From assembly GCA_030645575.1 (NCBI GenBank), contig JAUSMJ010000029.1, positions 31,111 through 95,110 on the forward strand: a DNA stretch of 64,000 nucleotides, given 5' to 3'. Below are positions 34,714 through 45,291 of the stretch, in pieces; positions within the stretch are counted from its first letter, which is position 1, and the number at the start of each line of letters is the position of its first letter. The notes under the pieces are model-generated. The model searched no databases. It saw only the letters and a program-made list of their open reading frames with translations, and was not told the origin of the DNA. A program made the position numbers and the translations under genes. The DNA is from Caulobacter sp. GTDB lineage: Bacteria; Pseudomonadota; Alphaproteobacteria; Caulobacterales; Caulobacteraceae.

Positions 34714-36245
34714 CGACCGAGCCGTCGCTCGACAGCTTCAGGGCGGCCTGGGAGGCGGGACGGCCCCAGGTCGTCTTTCGCCGGCTGATCGATGATCTGG
34801 AGACTCCGGTCTCGGCCTATCTGAAGATCGCCCGCGACCGGCCCTACGCCTTCCTGTTCGAATCGGTCGAGGGCGGCGCCTGGCGCGGCCGCTATTCGAT
34901 CGTGGCGATGAAGCCGGACCTGGTCTGGCGCTGCCGCGGCGACGCCGCCGAGGTCGCCGAGGGCGAGGCCATCGCCGAGGGCCGCTTCACGCCCCAGGCC
35001 GGCGGAGCGCTGGACAGCCTGCGCGATCTGGTCGCCCGCTCGCGCATCGACCTGCCGGCCGGCCTGCCGCCGCCCGCCGCCGGGGTCTATGGGGCGATCG
35101 GCTATGACATGGTCCGGCTGGTCGAGAAGCTGCCGGACATCAATCCGGACCCGCTCGATCTGCCCGACGCGGTGATGATCCGCCCCTCGATCGTGGCGGT
35201 GTTCGACGCCATCGCCCAGGAGATCGTGCTGGTCACCCCGGCCCGGCCCGCGAAGGGCGTCGGCGCTGAAACCGCGTACGGCGAAGCCAACGCGCGCCTC
35301 GACGCCGTCATGGCCGACCTGCGCCTGCCCCTGCCCGCGCCCGCCACGGACGGCGCGCCCGGCCCGGACGTGTTCGAGACCAGGGTCAGCCGCGCCGCCT
35401 ATGCCGACATCGTCGAGAAGGCCAAGGACTACATCCGCGCCGGCGACATTTTCCAGGTGGTGCCCAGCCACCGGTTCCGCGCGCCGTTCACGCGCGCGCC
35501 GTTCGCCCTGTACCGCTCGCTGCGGCGGACCAATCCCTCGCCGTTCCTGTTCTACCTGAACTTCGGACCGTTCCAGCTGGTCGGCTCCAGCCCCGAGATC
35601 CTCGTGCGGCTGCGCGACGGCAAGATCACCATCCGGCCGATCGCCGGCACCCGCCCGCGCGGCGCGACGCCCGAGCAGGACGCGGCGCTCGAGGCCGAGC
35701 TGCTGGCCGACCCGAAGGAGCGGGCCGAGCATCTGATGCTGCTGGACCTGGGCCGCAACGACGTGGGCCGCGTCGCCCGCCTGCGCGAGCCCGGCCGCAA
35801 CGAGCCCGCGAAAGCGCAGCGCGGCCCGGCCGTGCGGGTCACGCAAAGCTTCATCATCGAGCGCTACAGCCACGTGATGCACATCGTCTCCAATGTCGAG
35901 GGCGACGCCCCCGACGGCCTGGACCCGGTCGACGTGCTGATGGCCGCCCTGCCCGCCGGCACCCTGTCGGGCGCGCCCAAGGTGCGGGCGATGGAGATCA
36001 TCGACGAGCTGGAGATCGAAAAGCGCGGCCTCGGCTACGCCGGGGCGGTCGGCTATTTCGGCGCCGACGGCTCGGTGGACACCTGCATCGTCCTGCGCAC
36101 CGCCCTGGTTAAGGACGGGACGATGTACGTCCAGGCCGGCGGCGGCGTCGTCGCCGACAGCGACCCGGACGCCGAGTATGACGAGACCATCCACAAGTCG
36201 AACGCCCTGCGCAGGGCGGCGGCGGAAGCCTGGCGGTTCGGTTAG
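34710..36245 (+). CDS. trpE: Anthranilate synthase component I
   Basis: 511 aa; GDIFQVVPSHRF, RPIAGTRPRGATPEQD, AALPAGTLSGAPKVRAMEIIDELE. Confidence 0.96.
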   Translation: MTTEPSLDSFRAAWEAGRPQVVFRRLIDDLETPVSAYLKIARDRPYAFLFESVEGGAWRGRYSIVAMKPDLVWRCRGDAAEVAEGEAIAEGRFTPQAGGALDSLRDLVARSRIDLPAGLPPPAAGVYGAIGYDMVRLVEKLPDINPDPLDLPDAVMIRPSIVAVFDAIAQEIVLVTPARPAKGVGAETAYGEANARLDAVMADLRLPLPAPATDGAPGPDVFETRVSRAAYADIVEKAKDYIRAGDIFQVVPSHRFRAPFTRAPFALYRSLRRTNPSPFLFYLNFGPFQLVGSSPEILVRLRDGKITIRPIAGTRPRGATPEQDAALEAELLADPKERAEHLMLLDLGRNDVGRVARLREPGRNEPAKAQRGPAVRVTQSFIIERYSHVMHIVSNVEGDAPDGLDPVDVLMAALPAGTLSGAPKVRAMEIIDELEIEKRGLGYAGAVGYFGADGSVDTCIVLRTALVKDGTMYVQAGGGVVADSDPDAEYDETIHKSNALRRAAAEAWRFG

Positions 36246-36481
36246 TTGTTTTCGCTGGCCGACACGACCTCGGCGCTCGCCGGCGACGGCTCCAGCGCCA
36301 GCTTGCTCGTGGTCACGGGCGGGGCCATGATCATCGCCACCGCGAACCCGAGGGCCGCAATGGCCGCGAACAGGGCCGCGCCCAGCGCGCCCAGCAGGTT
36401 CTCGCGCTTGAGCGGCGGCTTGAGCAGCGCCCTGGCGTAGGCCAGGGCCTCGCGGTCGAGAACGGAATCGGTGGTCGCCAT
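36242..36481 (-). CDS. Small single-TM hypothetical protein
   Basis: MATTDSVLDREALAYARALLKPPLKRENLLGALGAALFAAIAALGFAVAMIMAPPV; overlaps the trpE stop by 4 nt. Confidence 0.6.
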   Translation of the reverse strand: MATTDSVLDREALAYARALLKPPLKRENLLGALGAALFAAIAALGFAVAMIMAPPVTTSKLALEPSPASAEVVSASENN

Positions 36482-36530
36482 TGGCGGAGGATGGAGCGCG
36501 GTTGAGCCGCAAGCAATCCGCTCCCCCTTT

Positions 36531-36655
36531 CCGTCATCGTCGGACTTGTTCCGACGACCCAAGGCCTAACCGTGGACGGGAGCGAGCTGTCAGTGCCGCG
36601 CGACAGCCCCCCGCACCGAGTGCATGGGTCGTCGGAACAAGTCCGACGATGACGG
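36531..36655. repeat. Inverted repeat pair, 31-bp complementary arms
   Basis: ccgtcatcgtcggacttgttccgacgaccca ... tgggtcgtcggaacaagtccgacgatgacgg. Confidence 0.92.
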
Positions 36656-36722
36656 AAGTTTGGGGTGGCGCCTGGATTGGGACGATGACGGACAGGGGGA
36701 ATGGCACTACAACAACAGGGCC

Positions 36723-37313
36723 ATGATCCTCGTCATCGATAACTACGACAGCTTTACCTACAACCTCGTTCACTACCTGAACGAGCTGGGGGCGGAGACG
36801 GTCGTGCACCGCAACGACGCCCTGACGGTGCAGGAGGCGCTGGGGATGAAGCCCGAGGCCGTGCTGCTGTCGCCGGGGCCGTGCGCGCCGGACCAGGCGG
36901 GGATCTGCCTGCCGCTGCTGCGCGGGGCGCCGGAGGATCTGCCGATCCTCGGCGTCTGCCTGGGCCACCAGGCCATCGGTCAGGCCTATGGCGGCGAGGT
37001 GGTGCGGGCCAAGGCGATCATGCACGGCAAGACCAGCCCGATCCATCACACGGACAAGGGCCTGTTCAAGGGCATGCCCAACCCGTTCACGGCCGCCCGC
37101 TATCACAGCCTGTCGGTGCCGAAGGAGACCCTGCCCGACGTGCTGGAGGTCACCGCCTGGACCGACGATGGCGAGATCATGGGCTTCCAGCACAGGACCC
37201 GGCCGGTGTTCGGCGTGCAGTTCCACCCCGAATCCATCGCTACCGAGGGCGGCCACCATCTGCTGGCGAACTTCCTCGACCTGGCCGGCGTGAAGCGCGT
37301 CGAGACGGCCTGA
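36723..37313 (+). CDS. trpG: Anthranilate synthase component II (glutamine amidotransferase)
   Basis: [61 protein letters not shown]. Confidence 0.96.
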   Translation: MILVIDNYDSFTYNLVHYLNELGAETVVHRNDALTVQEALGMKPEAVLLSPGPCAPDQAGICLPLLRGAPEDLPILGVCLGHQAIGQAYGGEVVRAKAIMHGKTSPIHHTDKGLFKGMPNPFTAARYHSLSVPKETLPDVLEVTAWTDDGEIMGFQHRTRPVFGVQFHPESIATEGGHHLLANFLDLAGVKRVETA

Positions 37314-37318
37314 GCGAC

Positions 37319-38329
37319 GTGTCCGACGCCTTCAAGCCCTTGCTGAGCCGTCTGGCCGACGGCGCGACCCTGTCCGAGGCCGACGCGGAGACCTTCTTCA
37401 GCGCCTGCCTGCGCGGCGAGCCGACGCCGGCCCAGGTGGCCGCGGCGGTCACGGCCATTCGTCTGCGCGGCGAGACGGTCGGCGAGATCGTCGCCTGCGC
37501 CCGCGCCATGCGCCGGGCGGCCGTGTCATTGGATCTGCCTTACGAGACGATCGACGTCTGCGGCACGGGCGGCGACGGGCTGCACACGCTGAACATCTCC
37601 ACCGCGGTCGGCTTCGTGGCCGCCGGCGGCGGGCTGAAGGTGGCCAAGCACGGCAACCGGGCCATCACCAGCAAGTCCGGCACGGCCGACGTGTTGGCGG
37701 CGCTGGGCGTCAACATCGATCCGGGTCTCGACAAACAGCGCCGCGCGCTCGACGAGGCCGGCATCTGCTTCCTGTTCGCCCAGGCCCACCACGGGGCGAT
37801 GAAGCACGTCTCGCCGATCCGCCAGCAACTCGGATTTCGCACGATTTTCAACCTGTTGGGGCCGCTCACTAATCCAGCCGGCGCGCGACGGCAGGTGGTC
37901 GGGGTCTCGGCCCCGCGCCTCGTCGAGCCGATCGCCCAGGCGCTGGGCGCGCTGGGCGCCGTGCGGGCGTGGTCGGTGCATGGCCAGGGCATGGACGAGC
38001 TGACCACCACCGGCGAGACCGAGGTCGCCGAATGGCGCGATGGCGGCGTTCGGCGCTTTCAGATCACGCCGGAAGCTGTTGGATTGCCTCGCGGTTCGCT
38101 CGCGAACCTCACGGGTGGAGACCCGGCGTTCAACGCCGCCGCCCTGCGCGATCTGTTGAACGGCAAGACCGGCGCCTATCGCGACATCGTGCTGCTCAAC
38201 ACCGCCGCCGCCTTCCTCGTGGCCGACCGGGTCGAGACCCTGCGCGAGGGCGTCGAGCTGGCCGGGGCGGTCATCGATGACGGGCGGGCGCTGAAGGCGC
38301 TCGAGACCCTGATCGCGGTGACAGCGTGA
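37319..38329 (+). CDS. trpD: Anthranilate phosphoribosyltransferase (GTG start)
   Basis: [54 protein letters not shown]. Confidence 0.96.
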   Translation: MSDAFKPLLSRLADGATLSEADAETFFSACLRGEPTPAQVAAAVTAIRLRGETVGEIVACARAMRRAAVSLDLPYETIDVCGTGGDGLHTLNISTAVGFVAAGGGLKVAKHGNRAITSKSGTADVLAALGVNIDPGLDKQRRALDEAGICFLFAQAHHGAMKHVSPIRQQLGFRTIFNLLGPLTNPAGARRQVVGVSAPRLVEPIAQALGALGAVRAWSVHGQGMDELTTTGETEVAEWRDGGVRRFQITPEAVGLPRGSLANLTGGDPAFNAAALRDLLNGKTGAYRDIVLLNTAAAFLVADRVETLREGVELAGAVIDDGRALKALETLIAVTA

Positions 38330-39120
38330 CCGACATTCTGGCGAAGATCGCCGCCTACAAGCGGGATGAGGTGGCCGGGCGCAAGGCCGCGCGACCGCTG
38401 GCCGAGGTCGAAGCCGCCGCGCTGGCGGCGAGCCCGCCGCGCGGCTTCAAGGCGGCCCTGGAGCGCCACCACGCCCCCGGCCGGCTAGCGCTCATCGCCG
38501 AGATCAAGAAGGCCAGCCCCTCGAAGGGCCTGATCCGCGCCGATTTCGACCCGCCGGCGCTGGCCAGGGCCTACGAGGCCGGCGGCGCGGCCTGCCTGTC
38601 GGTGCTGACCGATGGCCCGAGCTTCCAGGGCGCGGACAGCTATCTGGTGGCGGCCCGGGCAGCCGTCGCCCTGCCCTGCATCCGCAAGGACTTCCTCGTC
38701 GATCCATGGCAGGTCGCCGAGAGCCGAGCCTTGGGCGCGGACGCCATCCTGGTCATCCTGGCGATGATCGACGACGTCCTGGCCGCCGAGCTGATGGCGC
38801 AGGCCGCGCGCTTCGGCATGGACGCCCTGGTCGAGGTGCACGACGCGGCCGAGATTGACCGCGCCGGCGCCCTCGGCGCGACGCTGGTCGGCGTGAACAA
38901 CCGCGACCTGCGCACCTTCACCGTCGATCTGGCGATCACCGAACGGCTCGCCGCCCGCGCACCGGCCTGCGCGCTACTGGTCACCGAGAGCGGCGTCTTC
39001 ACCGCCGCCGACGCGGCCCGACTCGAGGCCTGCGGCGCGAAGGCCATGCTGGTCGGCGAAAGCCTGATGCGGCAGGCGGGTGTCGAGGCGGCGACGCGGA
39101 CGCTGCTGGCGGCGAGCTAA
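38326..39120 (+). CDS. trpC: Indole-3-glycerol phosphate synthase
   Basis: [41 protein letters not shown]. Confidence 0.97.
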   Translation: MTDILAKIAAYKRDEVAGRKAARPLAEVEAAALAASPPRGFKAALERHHAPGRLALIAEIKKASPSKGLIRADFDPPALARAYEAGGAACLSVLTDGPSFQGADSYLVAARAAVALPCIRKDFLVDPWQVAESRALGADAILVILAMIDDVLAAELMAQAARFGMDALVEVHDAAEIDRAGALGATLVGVNNRDLRTFTVDLAITERLAARAPACALLVTESGVFTAADAARLEACGAKAMLVGESLMRQAGVEAATRTLLAAS

Positions 39121-39140
39121 CTCCTGCTCCCTCTCAATTC

Positions 39141-39262
39141 GTCATGGCCCGACTTGTTCGGGCCACCCATGAACACGGTTGATCGGCGCATTGCGCCAAG
39201 AGCTCAGCGCATGATCCCCACGCTCATTGTGCCTGGGTGGCCCGAACAAGTCGGGCCATGAC
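39141..39262. repeat. Inverted repeat pair (gtcatggcccgacttgttcgggccaccca / tgggtggcccgaacaagtcgggccatgac)
   Basis: 29-bp complementary arms; same family as 26131-26274. Confidence 0.92.
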
Positions 39263-39390
39263 GGTTCAGGGGCGAGCGGGACGATACGAGGGCTCACACG
39301 GTCGCAATCCGCCTCCCAGGGCCGAACCGCAAACGCCCGTGTTCCTTGGCCTTTTTCCCGTGCTTCAGCCGTTAACTTGACAGAAACCAA

Positions 39391-39405
39391 GAACGCCTAG
39401 AGAAC
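39391..39405. promoter_or_regulatory. Alphaproteobacterial LexA box GAAC-N7-GAAC upstream of lexA
   Basis: gaacgcctagagaac is the reverse of GTTC-N7-GTTC; a second near match GTTA-N7-GTTC at 39416-39430. Confidence 0.75.
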
Positions 39406-39459
39406 ATCGACAGTTGTTAGCGGTTTGTTCCGCGACAGATTCGTTGGCGAGGCTAGGCG

Positions 39460-40158
39460 ATGCTCACCCGCAAGCAGCACGAACTGCTGATGTTCATCCA
39501 CGAGCGGATCAAGGAGACCGGCGTCTCCCCCTCGTTCGACGAGATGAAGGAGGCGCTCGATCTGGCCTCCAAGTCGGGCATTCACCGGCTGATCACGGCG
39601 CTGGAGGAGCGTGGGTTCCTGCGCCGCCTGCCGCACCGGGCCCGGGCGCTGGAGGTGACCAAGCTGCCGCAACAGGCGACGACCTCGGCGCCGTCCGGCG
39701 GACGCCAGGCGTTCAAGCCCCAGGTGGTCCCCGGCGACAAGCTGGCCCCGTCCCCCGCCTCCATCGCCAACGACGTGCGCGAGATCCCGCTGCTTGGCCG
39801 CATCGCCGCCGGCTCGCCGATCGAGGCGCTGCAGGTTGAACGCGACAGGATGCTGGTGTCCGAAAGCATGCTCGGCGCCGGCGAACACTATGTGCTCGAG
39901 GTGCAGGGCGATTCGATGATCGAGGCCGGCATCCTCGACGGCGACTTCGTGCTGATCCGCAAGACCGACACCGCCCACAGCGGCGAGATCGTCGTGGCCC
40001 TGATCCAGGGCGAGGAGGCCACCCTCAAACGCCTGCGCCGCAAGGGCGGCAGCATCGCGCTGGAAGCGGCCAACCCGAAATACCAGACGCGGGTCTATGG
40101 CCCTGACCAGATCGAGGTCCAGGGCAAGCTGGTCGGACTGATCCGCAAGTATCACTGA
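39460..40158 (+). CDS. lexA: SOS repressor LexA
   Basis: [46 protein letters not shown]24 peptidase [24 protein letters not shown]. Confidence 0.97.
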   Translation: MLTRKQHELLMFIHERIKETGVSPSFDEMKEALDLASKSGIHRLITALEERGFLRRLPHRARALEVTKLPQQATTSAPSGGRQAFKPQVVPGDKLAPSPASIANDVREIPLLGRIAAGSPIEALQVERDRMLVSESMLGAGEHYVLEVQGDSMIEAGILDGDFVLIRKTDTAHSGEIVVALIQGEEATLKRLRRKGGSIALEAANPKYQTRVYGPDQIEVQGKLVGLIRKYH

Positions 40159-40225
40159 TCCGCCGACCGTTCGGCCGTCATCCTCGCTCTTGTCGCGAGG
40201 ACACATGCACACGGGGTTCCAGATG

Positions 40226-40249
40226 GGGGCGCGGCTCGGGTCGCGCCCC
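40226..40249 (+). terminator. Probable rho-independent terminator after lexA
   Basis: ggggcgcggctcgggtcgcgcccc followed by tatttc. Confidence 0.6.
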
Positions 40250-40314
40250 TATTTCATGCCTGAGCGGTCGTGGATCGCCCGGACAGGCCGGGCCATGACG
40301 GCGTTGAGGAGGAT

Positions 40315-42417
40315 CTAGGGTCCCGTCCACGGCCGCCGCCCGCGCACATCGTTCGCCCACCGCACCCGCCAGCCGTCCCGCGTCCGCCAGAGCTCGGCCG
40401 CCCCGCCGGCCGCGAAGTCGTCGGCCATCAGCAGGAACGCGCCCTCGCAGCCGCGCCACGGTGCTCGCGAGCGCAGCACGACCAGCCGGCCCGGCGCGCA
40501 AAGTTCATAGAAGTCAGACTGTTTCGGCGACTTCTTGCCAGCCCACAACGCCACGTCGGGCCGACCCCGCGGCAGGCAGGCGAAGCGGTCGCAGGCGAAC
40601 AGGGCGGCGCGCGCGGCCTCTGGATCGTCGCCGATGGTCAGGCCGCGCCGGCGCGTCCACAGGTCGGCCGCGAAGCGTCGGGCGTCGGGCCGCAGCAGCA
40701 CCGCCTCGCGGTCCAGGCGCACGGCCACGGCCGCCCCGTCCGAGGCGATCCACGCGTCGGGCGGCGCGGGCCGCGGCCAGACCAGCACCGCGGCCGCCAA
40801 TGGCGCGCCCAGCCAGCGCAGCCGGCCCCTCCACAGGCACAGCAGCATCACGCCGAGGAAGGCGACGGGCAGGGCCGCCGCCGGGCCGCTGGCGACGGTG
40901 ATCTGGGCGCCGCGCTGTTCGGCGGTGACGTGCGCCACCCCGGTCATGGCGTCGATCCCCTGCCCCGCCACCCACAGGAACGGCCCGCCCAGGCCCAGCG
41001 GCTCCAGCGCCGCGCCCAGCGCCAGGAACGGCATGATGACGAAGCTGGACAGCGGCGAGACGACCAGATTGGCGACAAGGCCATAGCTGGCCATGCGGTT
41101 GAAGTGATGCATGGCGAAGGGGCCGGTCGCCAGGCCGGCGACGAAACTGGCCGCCACCGCCGCCAACAGCCACAGGCTCGCCGCCTGGGGCAGGCGGATC
41201 CACCAGGGTGCGTCGATCTCCTTCACCGACCGGGGCCAGGCCTCCGCCAGGGCCACGAGGGCCGTGGTGGCGGCGAACGACATCTGGAACCCCGGCGCCA
41301 CGGCGGCCTCCGGCTGCAGGGCCAGGATGATCAGGGCGGCCACGGCCAGGGTGCGCAGGCTGATCGCCTGCCGGTCGGCGAGGATAGCGAAAAAGGCCAC
41401 GGCCGCGGTGATCGCCGCCCGCTCGGCCGGCGGCGGGGCGCCCGACACCACCAGATAGACCCCGACGGCGGTCAGTCCGGCCCCGGCGGCGATCTTCTTG
41501 CCCGGGACCCGCAGGGCCAGCCACGGCCAGAGCGCGATCAGCAGCCGCGTCGCGGCGAACACGAAGCCGCCGACGATGGCCATGTGCAGACCGGAAATCG
41601 AGATGATGTGCGCCAGGCCCGAGGCGCGCATGTCGCTGGTCTGCCGCGGCGGGATCCAGGCCTCGTGGCCGGTGACCATGGCCGCGGCGACGCCGCCGCT
41701 GCGCTCGCCCATGCGCGCCACGATCCGGCCGGCCAGCCGCCAGCGGGCGGCGTTGATCGCCATGGCCAGCCGCAGCCGCCAGGGGGGCGCCGGCAGGACC
41801 GCCTGGCGCGGCTCGCCCAGGGCGAAGCCGACGCCGCCGACCCGGTCGAACCAGGCGTCACGGGCGAAATCGTAGGCCCCGGGACTGGCCGGCGACGGTG
41901 GCGGCCCGATCATCGCCCGCAGGCGGATCGCCGCGCCTGGCGGCGGGGGCGAAAGGCCGTCGCGCAGCGTGACGCGCAGCCGCACCGGCGTCTGGCCGGG
42001 CGCCAGGCCCGAGACGGCGACCGGCGCGACCAGCACGCGCATGCCGCCGGCCCCGGGACTGGGCACATCGACAACCCAGCCCTCGATCATGCGCGGCGCA
42101 TCGGCGGTCGGCGCGATCGGGGCGGCCACGCGGCCGGACCGGACCTTGGCGGCCAGGAACCCGGCCGCGCCAAAGGCCAGCAGGGTGGCGGCGACCACCG
42201 CCGGCCCGGCCTGCCACCGGCGCTTCAGCCGCCATGTCGCGGCGAGGGCCGCCACAGCGAGGGCCGCGACCAGCCACAGCGGCGGCTCGACCCGCAAGGT
42301 CATGTAGCCGGCCGCGCCAAGGCCGAAGACCACGGGCGACCAGAGGGTCCAGCGTCCCGCCTGGGCGGTGAATTCCGCCCGGATGTCGGCAAGGCTATGT
42401 GCGGCGCGAGCGACCAT
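40315..42417 (-). CDS. comEC: ComEC/Rec2 family DNA-uptake channel protein
   Basis: HIISISGLHMAIVGGFVF competence motif, many TM segments, degenerate C-terminal beta-lactamase-like region; start chosen at MVARAAHSLADIRAEF. Confidence 0.88.
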   Translation of the reverse strand: MVARAAHSLADIRAEFTAQAGRWTLWSPVVFGLGAAGYMTLRVEPPLWLVAALAVAALAATWRLKRRWQAGPAVVAATLLAFGAAGFLAAKVRSGRVAAPIAPTADAPRMIEGWVVDVPSPGAGGMRVLVAPVAVSGLAPGQTPVRLRVTLRDGLSPPPPGAAIRLRAMIGPPPSPASPGAYDFARDAWFDRVGGVGFALGEPRQAVLPAPPWRLRLAMAINAARWRLAGRIVARMGERSGGVAAAMVTGHEAWIPPRQTSDMRASGLAHIISISGLHMAIVGGFVFAATRLLIALWPWLALRVPGKKIAAGAGLTAVGVYLVVSGAPPPAERAAITAAVAFFAILADRQAISLRTLAVAALIILALQPEAAVAPGFQMSFAATTALVALAEAWPRSVKEIDAPWWIRLPQAASLWLLAAVAASFVAGLATGPFAMHHFNRMASYGLVANLVVSPLSSFVIMPFLALGAALEPLGLGGPFLWVAGQGIDAMTGVAHVTAEQRGAQITVASGPAAALPVAFLGVMLLCLWRGRLRWLGAPLAAAVLVWPRPAPPDAWIASDGAAVAVRLDREAVLLRPDARRFAADLWTRRRGLTIGDDPEAARAALFACDRFACLPRGRPDVALWAGKKSPKQSDFYELCAPGRLVVLRSRAPWRGCEGAFLLMADDFAAGGAAELWRTRDGWRVRWANDVRGRRPWTGP

Positions 42418-42454
42418 GCTAAGAGGCGCGCCCAGCTTCCCAGGCCCCATCGAG

Positions 42455-43867
42455 ATGTCCGACTCCAGGCCCGTCGTCACCCGTATCGCCCCCTCGCCGA
42501 CCGGCTCCATGCACATCGGCACGGCCCGCACCGCCCTGTTCAACTACCTATACGCGAAACATACGGGCGGTCGCTTCCTTTTGCGCGTTGAGGACACCGA
42601 CCGCGAGCGATCGACCGAGGCCGCCGTGCAGGTGATCTTCGACGGCCTGGACTGGCTGGGCCTGCCGTTCGACGACGAACCGGTGTTCCAGTTCGCCCGC
42701 GCCGAGCTGCACCGCGCCGTGGTTCTGGAAATGCTCGAGGCCGGCAAGGCCTATCGCTGCTGGCTGTCTGGCGACGAACTGACGGCCGCCCGCGACAAGG
42801 CGCACGCCGCCGGGCACGCCCTGCGCTCGCCCTGGCGCGACCAGGATCCGGGCCCGGCCGATCTGGCCCGGCCACACGCCATCCGCTTTCGCGGCCCGCT
42901 GAACGGCGACACGGTGGTGCACGATCTGGTGCAGGGCCAGGTGACCTTCCGCAACCGCGACCTGGACGATCTGATCCTGCTCCGCTCCGACGGCGCGCCG
43001 ACCTACAACCTCGCCGTGGTCGTCGATGACCACGACATGGAGGTCACCCACATCATCCGGGGCGACGACCACCTGAACAACGCCGCCCGCCAGAGCCTGC
43101 TTTACCAGGCCATGGGCTGGGAGGTTCCGGCCTTCGCCCACATCCCGCTGATCCACGGCGAGGACGGGGCCAAGCTCAGCAAGCGGCATGGGGCCACGGC
43201 GGTGACCGACTTCGCCGCGCTCGGCTACCTGCCCGAGGCGATGCGCAACTACCTCGCCCGACTCGGCTGGAGTCATGGCGACGACGAGCTGTTCAGCGAC
43301 GAGCAGGCCATCGCCTGGTTCGACATCGCCGACGCCAACAAGGGCGCCTCGCGGCTCGACTGGGACAAGCTGAACTTCGTCAACGCCCACTATATCCGTC
43401 TGGCCGACGACGCCCGGCTGCTGGCGCTGGTCGCCGAGGTGTTCGCCGCCCGCGGCGAGACCCTGGACGACGCCCGCAAGGCGCACGCCCTGCGCGCCAT
43501 TCCGCTGGTCAAGGAACGGGCCAAAACCATCGTCGAGCTGGCCGACCAGCTGGCCTTCCTCTACCGCGCCAGGCCCCTCGTCCTCGACGACAAGGCCCGT
43601 GGCCAGCTGACCGACGAGGTCCGCGCCCGCCTGCTGCGCCTCCAGACGCGACTGGCGGCGGCCAACGACTGGGGCGCCGAGTCGATGGAGGCCTTGCTCA
43701 AGGCGTTCGCCGAATCGGAAGGCGTCGGCTTTGGCAAATTCGCCCCGGCCCTGCGCGCCATCCTGACCGGCGGAATGGCGTCGCCGGACCTTGGACGCAC
43801 GCTTTCGGCGCTGGGTCGCGAGGAGAGTCTGGCGCGGCTCGACGACGTGCTTTCGCCTGTCGCGTGA
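42455..43867 (+). CDS. gltX: Glutamyl-tRNA synthetase
   Basis: MSDSRPVVTRIAPSPTGSMHIGTARTALFNYLYAKHTGGRFLLRVEDTDRERST; KLSKRHGA motif. Confidence 0.97.
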   Translation: MSDSRPVVTRIAPSPTGSMHIGTARTALFNYLYAKHTGGRFLLRVEDTDRERSTEAAVQVIFDGLDWLGLPFDDEPVFQFARAELHRAVVLEMLEAGKAYRCWLSGDELTAARDKAHAAGHALRSPWRDQDPGPADLARPHAIRFRGPLNGDTVVHDLVQGQVTFRNRDLDDLILLRSDGAPTYNLAVVVDDHDMEVTHIIRGDDHLNNAARQSLLYQAMGWEVPAFAHIPLIHGEDGAKLSKRHGATAVTDFAALGYLPEAMRNYLARLGWSHGDDELFSDEQAIAWFDIADANKGASRLDWDKLNFVNAHYIRLADDARLLALVAEVFAARGETLDDARKAHALRAIPLVKERAKTIVELADQLAFLYRARPLVLDDKARGQLTDEVRARLLRLQTRLAAANDWGAESMEALLKAFAESEGVGFGKFAPALRAILTGGMASPDLGRTLSALGREESLARLDDVLSPVA

Positions 43868-43929
43868 ACCGCTATAACGGCCCCGAACGCCCGTTCGGGC
43901 CCGTGTGTGTTTTCAAGGGAGTTTGACGC

Positions 43930-45210
<1,281 letters not shown>

Positions 45211-45214
45211 GCGC

Positions 45215-45241
45215 GGGGACATGCACTTCAGTGCGTGTCAC
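45215..45241. repeat. Palindromic REP-like element (family of 9855)
   Basis: ggggacatgcacttcagtgcgtgtcac. Confidence 0.75.
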
Positions 45242-45258
45242 TCGTTTGCCGGTTAGCA

Positions 45259-45286
45259 GGGGACACGCACTGAAGCGCATGTCCCC
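45259..45286. repeat. Palindromic REP-like element, inverted partner
   Basis: ggggacacgcactgaagcgcatgtcccc. Confidence 0.8.
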
Positions 45287-45291
45287 GCTCC

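Noticed and set aside
36242-37313. Shared N-terminus [11 protein letters not shown] in two ORFs suggesting a common leader peptide
   Set aside because: Both come from translating the two arms of the 36531-36655 inverted repeat; true starts are downstream (36481 and 36723).
40178-40501. 107-aa ORF after lexA
   Set aside because: Arg/Ala-rich, covers the terminator hairpin and part of comEC on the same strand in another frame; no coding support.
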